A stretch of 64,000 bases of DNA from assembly GCF_024267675.1 (NCBI RefSeq), contig NZ_JALDYX010000026.1, positions 1-64,000 of the forward strand, given 5' to 3'. Positions 24,917 through 34,025 of this stretch are shown one piece after another (within the stretch, counting starts at the first letter, position 1; each line of letters opens with the position of its first letter). The position numbers were made by a program, and so were the translations under genes. The notes beneath the pieces are model-generated. The model was not told the origin of the DNA. It did no database searches and saw only the letters and a list, made by a program, of their open reading frames with translations. Source of the DNA: Marinobacterium sedimentorum (lineage in GTDB: Bacteria; Pseudomonadota; Gammaproteobacteria; Pseudomonadales; Balneatricaceae).

Positions 24917-27571
24917 ATGAGCAGATACAGCAAGCCGATGGCACTGGCCCTCGGCATGGCGGCGCTGGCCGCTGCCGCAGCGTCGCCTGCAGAAGAACCC
25001 ACCTACCGGGAGCGCTTCCGGCCCCAGTTTCACTACACCCCCGCCCAAAACTGGATGAATGATCCCAATGGTCTGGTGTATTACCAGGGTGAGTATCATT
25101 TGTTCTACCAGTTCAACCCCTTCGGCAATACCTGGGGCAACATGTCCTGGGGCCATGCCGTGAGTCGGGACCTGCTGCACTGGGACGAACTGCCGGTCGC
25201 GCTAATGTCCGACCCGGAAGATCCGGACGCCGACCAGGAACAGTACTTCTCGGGCGGCGCGGTGATCGACTGGAATAACAGCAGCGGCTTCGGAACCCTC
25301 GGCAATCCGCCGATGGTGGCGATATACACCAGCTGGTTTCCCAACGGCAAACCGGCCGGCGCGCCCTGCGACGAGGCCTATGCCAGGGCCGGCCTGTGCC
25401 TGCCGCCGGGTTCGCAGGTGCAGTCCATCGCCTACAGCCTGGATAGCGGCCGCTCCTGGACGCCTTATGCCCAAAACCCGGTGATCAATGGCTGGACACA
25501 CCCGTCGGGCGTTCCCAATCCGCGTGAATTCCGCGATCCCAAGGTGTTCTGGCACGAGGATTCGCAACAGTGGGTGATGGCGACGGTGCTGGCGACCGAC
25601 CACCGGGTGCGGTTTTTCGGCTCGCCGGACCTGAAGGCCTGGCATTTCCTCAGCGACTTCGGCCCGGCCAACGCCACCGGCGGCATATGGGAGGTGCCGG
25701 ACCTGTTCGAGTTGCCGGTCGACGGCAACCCGAACGACACCCGCTGGATGCTGGTCGTCAATCTCAATCCCGGTGCGATTGCCGGCGGCTCGGGCGCGCA
25801 GTACTTCGTCGGCGATTTCGACGGGGTCGAGTTTCACGCCGAGAACATCTATGACGACCTGCCGCCGGCCGGTGTGCCCTTCGAAACCTTCGACGGCCCC
25901 GGCACTTACGCCGAGCGCGGCTGGGACACCACCGAGGATTTCCTCGGCCTGGCGCCCGCGGTCGGCGCCTTGCCGGGACAGCAGGAAGTATCGGGCTACC
26001 GTGGCGACGGCCTGGCCAACACCTTTATATTCGGCGACGCGGCGACCGGCTCCCTGACGTCGCCGCCGTTCACGATCGACGGCTTCAGCCACATCAACCT
26101 GCTGGTCGGTGGTGGCCGGCATCCGCACGATCCCGCAGCCGGCGACGGCACGGTGCCGGACGGCGAGCTGCTGTTTCCCGGCGCCGATTTCGAAGGTCCC
26201 GACGGGGTTACCTACGCAGAGCTGGGCTGGACACCCAGTGGCGTGTTCGTCGGCGAGGGTCCCGTGCTGGGCGGCCCCTGGGACCCGGGTTACGTCGGCG
26301 AGCGTCACCTGCAGAGCTATATCGGCAGCGACGCGGCAGTGGGAACCCTGGTATCGCCGTTTTTCCAGATCGAGCGCGACTACATCAATTTCGTCATCGG
26401 CAGCGGTAACCACCCCTATCCGGACCAGGCCACGGCGGTGGTGCTGCGGGTAGACGGCCAGGTGGTGCGCACCGCCACCGGGAAAAATGACCCGACCATG
26501 GACTGGGTCGCCTGGGATGTGCGGGAGTTCGCCGGCAAGTCCGCTACGATCGAGATCATCGATCAGAACAGCGGCGGCTGGGGGCACGTGTCCGCAGATC
26601 ACTTCTTCCAGTCCGATGCACCGGCACTGCCACGCCCGACCGAAACCACGGTCAGCCTGCTGGTCGACGGCGAGGTGGTGCGCTCGGCCACCGGCGAAAA
26701 CAGCGAGCGGCTGCAATGGGCGTCCTGGAACGTTGATGCCTTCGCCGGTCAGGAAGCCAGGATCCGCATCCTCGACAAGAACGAGGGCGGCTGGGGGCAT
26801 ATCATGGTGGACGATATCCGCTTTGCCGATGAAGCCGTGAAGCGCGCCGACTGGATCGATTACGGCAAGGATTTCTACGCGGTGGTGTCCTACGAGAACA
26901 TGCCGGGCGGTGATCGCGTCTGGCTGGGCTGGATGAACAACTGGAACTACGCCAACGACATTCCGACCGCGCCCTGGCGCAGCGCCCAGAGCCTGCCACG
27001 GGATGTCGGCCTGCGGAGTACGGCCGACGGCAAAGTGGAGCTGGTGCAGACGCCGATCATCGAGCTGGCGCAGCTGCGCCGCGGACCGGTCTTTGCCCTG
27101 GGAAAACGGCGCGTGACAGAAGGCCAGCACCTGCTTGACGGCAAGGGGGCACGCGGCAAGGCGGTAGAGATCAAGGCGGAATTCGAGCCCGGCAGTGCGA
27201 CCCGCTTCGGTCTCAAATTGCGCGTGGGTGACGGCGAGGAGACCCTGGTGGGCTACGACATCGAGCTCGGCGAGCTGTTCGTCGACCGCAGCCGGGCACA
27301 GGCCGCCGATGTCGACGGTTTCCATCCGGACTTCGCCGGACGCCACGCCAGCCCGCTGCAACTGGAAGACGGGAAACTGACGCTGCATATCCTGCTCGAC
27401 TGGTCTTCGGTCGAGGTGTTCGCAGGGGACGGCAGCCGGGTGATCACCGATCGGATCTTCCCAAGTGATGACAGCGACCGCATCGCACTCTTCGCCGAAG
27501 GTGGTGATGCAGTGCTCAAGTCGTTGCGCATCCAGCCGCTCGCCTCCATCCACGAAAACGCGTCAGACTGA
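24917..27571 (+). CDS. secreted GH32 fructan hydrolase with large inserted domains
   Basis: The 884-aa product has a signal peptide (about residues 1-25) and a glycoside hydrolase family 32 catalytic propeller: nucleophile Asp49 in WMNDPNG, stabiliser Asp207 in FRDPKVF, acid/base Glu259 in WEVPDLF. After about residue 321 the propeller is interrupted by some 320 residues and resumes at about 645 (DWIDYGKDFYAVVSYENMP, WLGWMNNWNYA); a C-terminal beta-sandwich (about 715-875) ends the enzyme. The insertion contains related units (see findings). Cleavage of levan, inulin or sucrose in the periplasm or outside the cell is inferred; all catalytic residues are present. Typical family length is 450-550, so the insertion explains the size. 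Confidence 0.9.
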   Translation: MSRYSKPMALALGMAALAAAAASPAEEPTYRERFRPQFHYTPAQNWMNDPNGLVYYQGEYHLFYQFNPFGNTWGNMSWGHAVSRDLLHWDELPVALMSDPEDPDADQEQYFSGGAVIDWNNSSGFGTLGNPPMVAIYTSWFPNGKPAGAPCDEAYARAGLCLPPGSQVQSIAYSLDSGRSWTPYAQNPVINGWTHPSGVPNPREFRDPKVFWHEDSQQWVMATVLATDHRVRFFGSPDLKAWHFLSDFGPANATGGIWEVPDLFELPVDGNPNDTRWMLVVNLNPGAIAGGSGAQYFVGDFDGVEFHAENIYDDLPPAGVPFETFDGPGTYAERGWDTTEDFLGLAPAVGALPGQQEVSGYRGDGLANTFIFGDAATGSLTSPPFTIDGFSHINLLVGGGRHPHDPAAGDGTVPDGELLFPGADFEGPDGVTYAELGWTPSGVFVGEGPVLGGPWDPGYVGERHLQSYIGSDAAVGTLVSPFFQIERDYINFVIGSGNHPYPDQATAVVLRVDGQVVRTATGKNDPTMDWVAWDVREFAGKSATIEIIDQNSGGWGHVSADHFFQSDAPALPRPTETTVSLLVDGEVVRSATGENSERLQWASWNVDAFAGQEARIRILDKNEGGWGHIMVDDIRFADEAVKRADWIDYGKDFYAVVSYENMPGGDRVWLGWMNNWNYANDIPTAPWRSAQSLPRDVGLRSTADGKVELVQTPIIELAQLRRGPVFALGKRRVTEGQHLLDGKGARGKAVEIKAEFEPGSATRFGLKLRVGDGEETLVGYDIELGELFVDRSRAQAADVDGFHPDFAGRHASPLQLEDGKLTLHILLDWSSVEVFAGDGSRVITDRIFPSDDSDRIALFAEGGDAVLKSLRIQPLASIHENASD

Positions 27572-27582
27572 CAAGCCTGGCA

Positions 27583-27604
27583 GCCGGGGGACTATTCCCC
27601 CGGC
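27583..27604 (+). terminator. hairpin after the GH32 gene
   Basis: GCCGGGGG-ACTAT-TCCCCCGGC lies 12 bp after the stop codon. The stem is strong but no T-run follows, so it is a terminator or message-stabilising hairpin. Confidence 0.5.
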
Positions 27605-27766
27605 ATGCCGTCGAGTTCCGTGCCAGGAAGATAAAAACGATGACTTGCTCATCGGCAGCGTTTTCGGCATCGCGAAGATGGCCGCCTTCCCCGGCAGAGT
27701 GAGATGAACCGCTTTGCAGGCAGGCTTTTAAGCAGCCCTTTAAGTAAGTAAGCAACGCCGGGACTT

Positions 27767-28618
27767 TCAACTGAAATCGTACAGATCCCTCGGGTTGTGC
27801 ACGAAAATCCTCTCCAGCGTGGCCGTATCCGGCATCCAGCCACACACAGTATCGAGCAGCACCGCATCATCCGGTGCACCTTCAACCGACTGGCTCACAT
27901 GCGGCCAGTTGCTGGCCCAGAGCACCCGCTCCGGCGCATGGGCAATCAGCGCGCGCGACAACGCCGCGGTGTCGGCATAGTCAGGCCCACCGCTATGGGA
28001 CGATTCGTAGCAGGCGGCGATCTTCACGTAGCAGTTACCCTTGTCCATCAGCTTGAGCAGGGCCTGGAATTCCGGGTCCTGCGGCGTTACCGGCCCCAGG
28101 AACTTGCCGATGTGATCGATAATGAAGGGGTTGTCGAGTTGCGCTAGCAATGCCACATGATCAAGCATCTCGCGACCGTCAAACTGGACGATACAGTGCC
28201 AGCCAAATTCACGGATACGGGCATTCACCGCCAGCAGGTGCTCCAGGCCGACGGCCCCTCCGGGCAACTGCATGATCCTTGCCCCCCGCACACCACGCTG
28301 ATGCATGCTGGCCAGCTCCGAGACCGGCGTATCGGGTGTCACCACAGCCACGCCGCGGGCCTGTGCGCCAAAGGCATCCAGCGCCTCCAGAATACAGCGG
28401 TTGTCGTCCCGGTAGGCGTTCGCCTGCACGATCACGACCTGCTCCAGCCCCAGCCAGCGCTGCAGGCGGCGATACTCATCGATGCCAGGACAATCCGGTG
28501 GAATCAGCGGTCCCGGCGTGAGCTGCGGGTATTGCGGCGCATACAGGTGCATATGGGTATCGACACTGCGTGCCGGCAGGCGGGTTCGCGGTGCCTGCCC
28601 TTCGAGTTTGCGTGACAT
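27767..28618 (-). CDS. amidohydrolase family, D-galactarolactone isomerase-like
   Basis: The 283-aa cytoplasmic protein belongs to the amidohydrolase-2 superfamily: SVDTHMHLYAP near the N terminus (metal-site HxH), FIIDHIGKF in the middle, and RVLWASNWPHVS near the C terminus with the conserved Asn in place of Asp. It is most like the D-galactarolactone isomerase that converts galactaro-1,5-lactone to the 1,4-lactone after uronate dehydrogenase. The gene follows the cycloisomerase gene by 46 bp in one operon, which supports this job. Related 2-pyrone-4,6-dicarboxylate lactonases share the fold, but no aromatic pathway gene is beside it. Confidence 0.78.
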   Translation of the reverse strand: MSRKLEGQAPRTRLPARSVDTHMHLYAPQYPQLTPGPLIPPDCPGIDEYRRLQRWLGLEQVVIVQANAYRDDNRCILEALDAFGAQARGVAVVTPDTPVSELASMHQRGVRGARIMQLPGGAVGLEHLLAVNARIREFGWHCIVQFDGREMLDHVALLAQLDNPFIIDHIGKFLGPVTPQDPEFQALLKLMDKGNCYVKIAACYESSHSGGPDYADTAALSRALIAHAPERVLWASNWPHVSQSVEGAPDDAVLLDTVCGWMPDTATLERIFVHNPRDLYDFS

Positions 28619-28664
28619 TTCAATTCCTCTGTTGTTCGCGAGGCCCAGGCCCCGGAATGATCGA

Positions 28665-29798
28665 TCAGGACCTGACCCTGAACCGTTCCAGGGCATCGCG
28701 GTTGATCTCGATGCCAAGACCCGGCCCGTCGGGTATACGAACCCTGCCGGCCTCGAGACGGATCGGCTCCATGAGCAGGCAGTCGCGCATCGGGTTACTG
28801 CTTTGATCGAACTCCAGCAACGCCGTCTGTGCCTCAAAGGCCGGCGGAGACGGTGGCAGGATCGCATGGAAGTGCAGGCCGGCGGCCAGCGCCACATCGG
28901 TTCCCCAGATATGGGGGACGCAGCGTACGCCGTAGATATCGCACAGGGTCAGCAGGCGACGCGCCTCACTGAGCCCGCCGACACCGCCGACATCCGGCTG
29001 CAGGATATCGACAGCCTCCTGACGCAATGCCTCGGCGATACCCCAGCGCGTATGCCAGGTTTCACCGCCGGCAATCGGAATGCGGTTGAGTTCTCGCAGC
29101 CGCCGGTAGCTGGACAGCGCCTCCGGGACCACAGGCTCCTCGAACCAGTCGATACCATAGGGCTCGGCAAGCTGGATAACCCGCGTAGCCGCCACCGCAT
29201 CATAGCCATGGTTGGCATCAATCATCAGGCGGATATCGGGCCCGATCAGCTCACGTACCGCAGCAATCGATTCGATATCGAGTGCGATACCAAAACCGAT
29301 CTTTATCTTGATGGCACCAAAGCCTGCATCAAGGAAGCCCTGAACCTCACGCTTGAGCGTGCTGATGCGATCGAGCCCGACCTGCCGAAAGCCGCCGGTA
29401 GCATAGGCCGGCACCGAGGTTCGAAAGGCACCGCCCATCAACTGACTGACAGGGGCCTGGTAAAATTTGCCGCACAGATCCCAGAGCGCGATATCGATAC
29501 CGCTGATCGCATTGACCGTGGCGCCTCGCTGCCCCTGATCGCGGAACTGGTTGTACAGCTCCAGCCAGATAGGCTCGATATCCAGCGCCGAGCGGCCCAG
29601 CAGCAGCGGCGTCATTGCCGCCACTATAGCGGCATTGATCTGCGGGTTGCCAAGGCATTCCCCCCAGCCCACCAGACCGTTGTCACAACGAATCTCGACC
29701 AGCAGATGGCGGCGCACCTCGAAGCGCATGGCGGAGGATTCAAACGGCTGTTCCAGCGGATGTTCGAGTATGTGTGTCGTAACGCCTGCAATGCGCAT
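28665..29798 (-). CDS. gci: enolase-superfamily enzyme, D-galactarolactone cycloisomerase-like
   Basis: The 377-aa protein has the mandelate racemase/muconate lactonising fold: an N-terminal capping domain and a barrel with catalytic Lys pair in FGAIKIKIG (about 164-172), metal ligands in IDANHGYD and WFEEPV, Glu in GGETWH, and catalytic His in VPHIWGTDVALAAG. This set and the neighbours (lactone isomerase, uronate dehydrogenase) fit Agrobacterium-type D-galactarolactone cycloisomerase, which opens the lactone to 3-deoxy-2-keto-hexarate. It is the first gene of a two-gene minus-strand operon diverging from the TRAP transporter. A galactarate or glucarate dehydratase of the same superfamily is the main alternative. 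Confidence 0.8.
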   Translation of the reverse strand: MRIAGVTTHILEHPLEQPFESSAMRFEVRRHLLVEIRCDNGLVGWGECLGNPQINAAIVAAMTPLLLGRSALDIEPIWLELYNQFRDQGQRGATVNAISGIDIALWDLCGKFYQAPVSQLMGGAFRTSVPAYATGGFRQVGLDRISTLKREVQGFLDAGFGAIKIKIGFGIALDIESIAAVRELIGPDIRLMIDANHGYDAVAATRVIQLAEPYGIDWFEEPVVPEALSSYRRLRELNRIPIAGGETWHTRWGIAEALRQEAVDILQPDVGGVGGLSEARRLLTLCDIYGVRCVPHIWGTDVALAAGLHFHAILPPSPPAFEAQTALLEFDQSSNPMRDCLLMEPIRLEAGRVRIPDGPGLGIEINRDALERFRVRS

Positions 29799-29944
29799 CA
29801 GCCTGCCCGCCTGTTGCAGGGCAGCGGGGTAGTCTCGTGAAGCACAGATAGGCGCCTATATTCAGTGATACATACGACCAGGCGATTCGGGTTCGTCATG
29901 TTGTGCTCTCCGCTGATACGGTTATTGAAGTAGGCCACAAAGAC

Positions 29945-29962
29945 ATACGACATCTTACGACA
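29945..29962. promoter_or_regulatory. candidate operator (CATACGACATCTTACGAC)
   Basis: Shares the core ACATCnTAC with sites at 41721, 46800 and 48390. It lies about 150 bp upstream of the cycloisomerase start, in the shared divergent promoter region. Confidence 0.5.
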
Positions 29963-30145
29963 ACAAGGGGTTCAGTCAACAGTCATACGATAACAAATAT
30001 TTTTAAGATCCTCCCGCAAAAGACCAGAAATCTCAAAAAAAAACAAAAAAACACCGATAAATAACTATAAAACAACATATTAGGTAAAGTTAAAGCAAAT
30101 ACGGCCGCACAGGAAAGGCACACCCAGGAAGTCAATCACTTAAAT

Positions 30146-30160
30146 ATGACATCGTATGAC
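30146..30160. promoter_or_regulatory. candidate operator (ATGACATCGTATGAC)
   Basis: Contains the core ACATCGTA and overlaps the near-palindrome GTCATACGATGTCAT. It lies about 130 bp upstream of the TRAP binding-protein gene. Confidence 0.5.
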
Positions 30161-30286
30161 TATTGTTTGTCATACAACTTCATGGTACAAAATAACGGCC
30201 ACAGACAAGAGCGAACGGGGATTGGCGAATTGACGATCCCCGACGTCATACAACAACAAGGTCGAACCCCACCAGGAGTCACAACA

Positions 30287-31267
30287 ATGATAAAGCGCTT
30301 TGTAGGTCACACCGTCTGCTTAAGCATGCTGGCGTCCAGCCTGATGCTGGCCACCCCCGCCCAGGCTGAATTGAAAGGCTGGAACGGTCACCCGCCGGAT
30401 TACCCTGTCTCCATGGCAATGGACGACTTCGGCAAGCTGCTGAGTGAACGTACAGATGGGCGACTCACTGCCAGAACCTACCACTCGGCTCAGCTGGGCG
30501 AGCAGGATGATGCGATCGAACAGATCCAGTTCGGGGGCATCGACTATGCCGTTTTCAACCTTGTTCCGCTCAATAACATTATCCCGGCCACCCAGGCGAC
30601 GACCCTGCCCTACGCGTTCAAGTCAGTCGATCATATGCACCGCGTCATGGATGGCCCCGTAGGCGCCGAAATTGCCGCCGCCATGGCATCGGCCAATATG
30701 GTGGGCCTGGCGTGGTACGACAGCGGCGCGCGTTCCTTCTATGCGAACAAGCCACTGAATTCAATTGCCGACCTCAAGGGCATGAAAATTCGCGTCCAGA
30801 ATTCCGATGTCAACGTCGCGATGGTTGAAGCGCTCGGCGCCAATGCCACGCCCATTCCGTACGGTGAGGTGTACACGGCCATCCAGTCGGGGGTTGTCGA
30901 TGGCGCCGAAAACAACTGGCCGTCGTATGAGTCCAGTGGCCACTACGAGGCTGCCAAGCACTACATTCTCGATCAGCATACGATAGTGCCGGAAGTCTTC
31001 GTCGTGAACAAAAGCACCTGGGAGGGCCTGAGTGCCGAAGACCAGGCGGTCGTACGCCAGGCCGCCATCGACAGCGCCGTACTGCAACGCACACTCTGGG
31101 CTGAGCGCGAAGCCAAGTCGGAGCAGCTGGTACGCGACGCCGGCAACACCATTGTCGAACTGGAAGACAAGAGTGCCTTCATCAACGCCATGAAGCCTGT
31201 CTATGAACAGTTCGCTGCCGATCCGGCGATACGCGATATTCTGGACAAGATCCAGGCCGTTGACTAA
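30287..31267 (+). CDS. dctP: TRAP transporter binding protein (DctP family), likely for uronates or aldarates
   Basis: The 326-aa product has a signal peptide (cleavage after AQA, about residue 26) and a DctP domain with the usual blocks: FGKLLSERTDGRLTARTYHSAQLGEQDDAIEQIQFGGIDYAV and the ligand-binding Arg in LKGMKIRVQNSDV. GGVVDGAENNWPSYESSGHYE-like residues complete the site. The ATG at 30287 has AGGAG 8 bp upstream; an upstream in-frame start at 30146 overlaps the operator and is rejected. It is the first gene of dctP-dctQ-dctM-udh, so the ligand is most likely a hexuronate such as galacturonate or glucuronate. Confidence 0.9.
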   Translation: MIKRFVGHTVCLSMLASSLMLATPAQAELKGWNGHPPDYPVSMAMDDFGKLLSERTDGRLTARTYHSAQLGEQDDAIEQIQFGGIDYAVFNLVPLNNIIPATQATTLPYAFKSVDHMHRVMDGPVGAEIAAAMASANMVGLAWYDSGARSFYANKPLNSIADLKGMKIRVQNSDVNVAMVEALGANATPIPYGEVYTAIQSGVVDGAENNWPSYESSGHYEAAKHYILDQHTIVPEVFVVNKSTWEGLSAEDQAVVRQAAIDSAVLQRTLWAEREAKSEQLVRDAGNTIVELEDKSAFINAMKPVYEQFAADPAIRDILDKIQAVD

Positions 31268-31278
31268 AGGCTCCCGAT

Positions 31279-31302
31279 GCCCGGCGGCCTCGGCCGCCGG
31301 GC
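31279..31302 (+). terminator. strong intercistronic hairpin after dctP
   Basis: GCCCGGCGGC-CTCG-GCCGCCGGGC forms a perfect 10-bp stem 11 bp after the dctP stop. No T-run follows, so it more likely protects the dctP message than ends transcription, allowing more binding protein than permease. Confidence 0.6.
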
Positions 31303-31329
31303 AATCTGTCAGTGCGGAGGTAACTTGAT

Positions 31330-31827
31330 ATGCGCTGGAAATTCAATGACTGGATAGCATCAGCCGCGGTATTTATCGGCTGCCTGTCCCTGATCGGTCT
31401 GGTCGGCCTGATCGGCTACCAGGTCTGGGGGCGCTATGTGCTGAACGACTCGCCCACCTGGGCCGAAAGCCTTGCGCTGATGCTGGTCCTGATGGTGTCA
31501 CTGCCCATAGCCGCCCTGGGGCTACGCGAAAACTTTCATCTGGGTATCTCCTTTTTCCTGGAAAGACTGTCGCCCAAACTTCAGCGTGGCGTGGAATTCG
31601 TCAATGCACTGGTGCTCTGCGGCTTCGGCGCGTCAATGGCCTGGTATTCAACCGACCTGGTGATAGGCACCTGGAACCGGCAGATTCCGCTTCTGGGCCT
31701 GCCACAAGGTCTCAAGTACGTGCCGCTGGTCATCTGCGGCTCACTGATTGTTCTGTTCATGCTGGAGCGTATGGCGGGCCTGCTCATGCTCAAGCCTGCC
31801 ATGCCGGCACTGCCCGAGGAAAGCTGA
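31330..31827 (+). CDS. dctQ: TRAP transporter small permease subunit (DctQ)
   Basis: The 165-aa protein has four membrane segments and the DctQ pattern (VWGRYVLNDSPTWAESLALMLVLMVSLPIAALGLRENFHLG). It pairs with DctM in the inner membrane. The gene lies 62 bp after dctP, past the hairpin, with GGAGG just before ATG, and its stop is one base from the dctM start. Confidence 0.9.
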   Translation: MRWKFNDWIASAAVFIGCLSLIGLVGLIGYQVWGRYVLNDSPTWAESLALMLVLMVSLPIAALGLRENFHLGISFFLERLSPKLQRGVEFVNALVLCGFGASMAWYSTDLVIGTWNRQIPLLGLPQGLKYVPLVICGSLIVLFMLERMAGLLMLKPAMPALPEES

Positions 31828-31828
31828 T

Positions 31829-33109
31829 ATGGGTCTGTTCGTTCTACTGGGGGCATTCACCCTGGCAATGATGGCCGGCATCCCCATTGCCTTTGCACTG
31901 GGCATTTCGGCACTGGCTGCAGCGCTCGTGGAAGGCTTGCCTGAACTGATCGTGTTTCAGCGAATGGTGTCGGGCATGAGCGGCTTTACGCTGCTGGCCA
32001 TCCCTTTTTTCGTTTTCGCCGGCGAACTGATGATGCATGGCGGTATTGCACTGCGGCTGGTGCGTTTTGCAGAAACGCTGGTGGGCCAGGTGCGCGGCGG
32101 CCTGGGTGTCGTCAACGTCCTCAGTTCAATGCTGTTTGGCGGGATTTCCGGGTCTGCGGTGGCAGACACCTCCGCGCTGGGATCGGTCATGATTCCGATG
32201 ATGCGCGAAAAGGGCTACAGGGATGATTATTCCGTTAACGTGACGGTGACCTCCTCTATCGCCGGCATCATGATTCCTCCCAGCCACAACATGATTCTGT
32301 ACGCGCTGGCAGCCGGCGGCGGCATATCCATTCCGGCCCTGTTTCTGGCCGGCATCATGCCAGGCATCCTGATGTGCGTCATGCTGGCGGTTGCCGCCTA
32401 TGTGGTTGCCATAAAGCAAGGCTACCCTTCCAGCGAGTTCCCGGGATGGAGGGCCGTTGCCATTGCCGCGGCGTCTGCCCTGCCCGGATTTTTTACGGCC
32501 GTGGTCATTATTGGCGGTGTGCTGTCCGGTATTTTTACCGTCACGGAATCCGCTGCCATCGGTGCTATCTGGGCCCTGTTCGTTACCCTGCTCATCTACC
32601 GCTCCCTGAGCTGGAACGCCTTCAGGCAAAGCCTGACCCAGGCCATCCGCACCACGGCGCTGGTCATGATTCTGGTGGGCTCTGCCACTGCCTTTGCCTA
32701 CTTCCTGGCGCTCTACCATGTACCCGAGAAAATCATGACGCTGATGCTGTCGATATCGGACAGCAAGATCATGATCCTGCTCATGGTGAACCTTGCGCTG
32801 CTGATTCTGGGCATGTTCATGGACATGGCTGCGCTCATCCTGATCTGTACACCGATATTCCTGCCGGTTGTGCGCGAATACGGTGTCGATCCCGTTCAGT
32901 TCGGCATGATCCTGATGATGAACCTGGGGCTCGGGCTGACAACGCCACCGGTGGGCGGCTGTCTGTTCGTCGGTTGCGCCGTCGCCAAGGTACGTATCGA
33001 AAGCGTGCTTAAAACCATATGGCCCTTCTATGCAGCGATTCTTGTTGCACTGCTGCTGACAACCTATATACCCGCAGTATCCCTGACACTGCCAAGCCTG
33101 TTGCTGTAG
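31829..33109 (+). CDS. dctM: TRAP transporter large permease subunit (DctM)
   Basis: The 426-aa protein has about 12 membrane segments and DctM hallmarks: the N-terminal ALGISALAAALV region, LFGGISGSAVADTSALGSVMIPMMREKGY, and GLGLTTPPVGGCLFVGCAVAKV near the end. It carries the Na+-driven translocation step for the DctP ligand. Translation is coupled to dctQ (stop and start one base apart) and the uronate dehydrogenase gene follows 8 bp later, linking uptake directly to the first catabolic step. Confidence 0.93.
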   Translation: MGLFVLLGAFTLAMMAGIPIAFALGISALAAALVEGLPELIVFQRMVSGMSGFTLLAIPFFVFAGELMMHGGIALRLVRFAETLVGQVRGGLGVVNVLSSMLFGGISGSAVADTSALGSVMIPMMREKGYRDDYSVNVTVTSSIAGIMIPPSHNMILYALAAGGGISIPALFLAGIMPGILMCVMLAVAAYVVAIKQGYPSSEFPGWRAVAIAAASALPGFFTAVVIIGGVLSGIFTVTESAAIGAIWALFVTLLIYRSLSWNAFRQSLTQAIRTTALVMILVGSATAFAYFLALYHVPEKIMTLMLSISDSKIMILLMVNLALLILGMFMDMAALILICTPIFLPVVREYGVDPVQFGMILMMNLGLGLTTPPVGGCLFVGCAVAKVRIESVLKTIWPFYAAILVALLLTTYIPAVSLTLPSLLL

Positions 33110-33117
33110 GAATTACG

Positions 33118-33924
33118 ATGTTAAAAAAACTTTTGATTACCGGAGCGGCCGGCGGCCTGGGTCGCCTCGCCCGCGAAAACCTGGCGGATTTTGCTGAAAC
33201 CCTCAGGCTCACCGACATTACCGCTCTGACGCCTGTATCGGATGCAGAAGAAGTCATGTGCGGCGACCTGGGCGACAGCGCCTTTGTGGACCGCCTGGTC
33301 GAGGGCTGCGATGGCATTCTTCACCTGGGCGGCATCTCGGTCGAGAACCATTTCGACGCGATTCTGAATGCCAATATTGTCGGCATCCACAATCTGTACA
33401 GCGCGGCGCAGAAGCACGGCCAGCCCCGCATCCTCTTTGCCAGCTCGAATCACACCATCGGTTTCCATAAGCCGTCGACACGGCTGGACGCCAGCTCTGT
33501 CACGCGACCCGACAGCTATTATGGTGTGTCCAAGTGTTTCGGCGAGGCCGTGGCGAGCATGTATCACGACAAACTTGGGCAGGAGACCGCCATAGTGCGC
33601 ATCGGCTCCTGTTACCCCCAGCCGCAGGATGTTCGCATGCTGAGCACCTGGCTGAGCCCGCGTGATTTCATGGCGCTGACCCGACAGGTATTCAGGGTTC
33701 CCGTGCTGGGCTGCCCGGTGATCTACGGGGTATCCGCCAACAAGGATACCTGGTGGGACAACCATGCTGTGAAACACCTCGGCTGGGAGCCGCAGGACAG
33801 CTCCGAAACCTATCGGGCACAAGTGGAAGCCCGGGCGGCGGAGCAGGGTCAGACCCCGGACACTTTGCTCCAGTATCAGGGCGGCAACTTTGCCCTGGCC
33901 CCGCTGATGCAGAAGGACGGTTGA
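33118..33924 (+). CDS. udh: uronate dehydrogenase
   Basis: The 268-aa NAD-dependent short-chain dehydrogenase of the extended type has the cofactor motif TGAAGGLG (residues 8-15) and the catalytic Tyr135-xxx-Lys139 in SYYGVSK, plus CYPQPQDVRMLSTWLSP typical of uronate dehydrogenases. It oxidises D-galacturonate or D-glucuronate at C1 to the aldarolactone in the cytoplasm. It lies 8 bp after dctM and is the last gene before a strong terminator. The lactone-processing enzymes are encoded divergently at 27767-29798. Confidence 0.9.
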   Translation: MLKKLLITGAAGGLGRLARENLADFAETLRLTDITALTPVSDAEEVMCGDLGDSAFVDRLVEGCDGILHLGGISVENHFDAILNANIVGIHNLYSAAQKHGQPRILFASSNHTIGFHKPSTRLDASSVTRPDSYYGVSKCFGEAVASMYHDKLGQETAIVRIGSCYPQPQDVRMLSTWLSPRDFMALTRQVFRVPVLGCPVIYGVSANKDTWWDNHAVKHLGWEPQDSSETYRAQVEARAAEQGQTPDTLLQYQGGNFALAPLMQKDG

Positions 33925-33935
33925 CCCACCGAGCA

Positions 33936-33965
33936 CAAGGATGACGCCGGAAGGCGTCATCCTTG
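33936..33965 (+). terminator. intrinsic hairpin after udh
   Basis: CAAGGATGACGCC-GGAA-GGCGTCATCCTTG is a perfect 13-bp stem with tetraloop, 11 bp after the udh stop. The T-run is short, but stem length makes it a convincing terminator, perhaps bidirectional. Confidence 0.8.
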
Positions 33966-34025
33966 CCCTGCGCCATAAGCCGCCCCCCCACACCTGCTTC
34001 AACCACCCAGCCAGAGAGAGTCAGC

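Larger units (their letters stand above)
29799..30286. promoter_or_regulatory. divergent control region of the uronate genes
   Basis: This 488-bp gap between the cycloisomerase and TRAP genes is AT-rich and crowded with CATAC/GTATG elements: 29945-29962, 29984-29990, 30146-30160, 30169-30178 and 30245-30254. They are likely operators for a FadR-type repressor and match the ones upstream of kdgD and tctC. The TRAP gene has a good AGGAG ribosome site at 30274-30278. Confidence 0.65.

Noticed and set aside
25202..27553. 783-aa open frame antisense to the GH32 gene
   Set aside because: It lies fully over a gene with intact catalytic motifs; its composition is what GC-rich codon bias creates on the opposite strand, with no recognisable domain.
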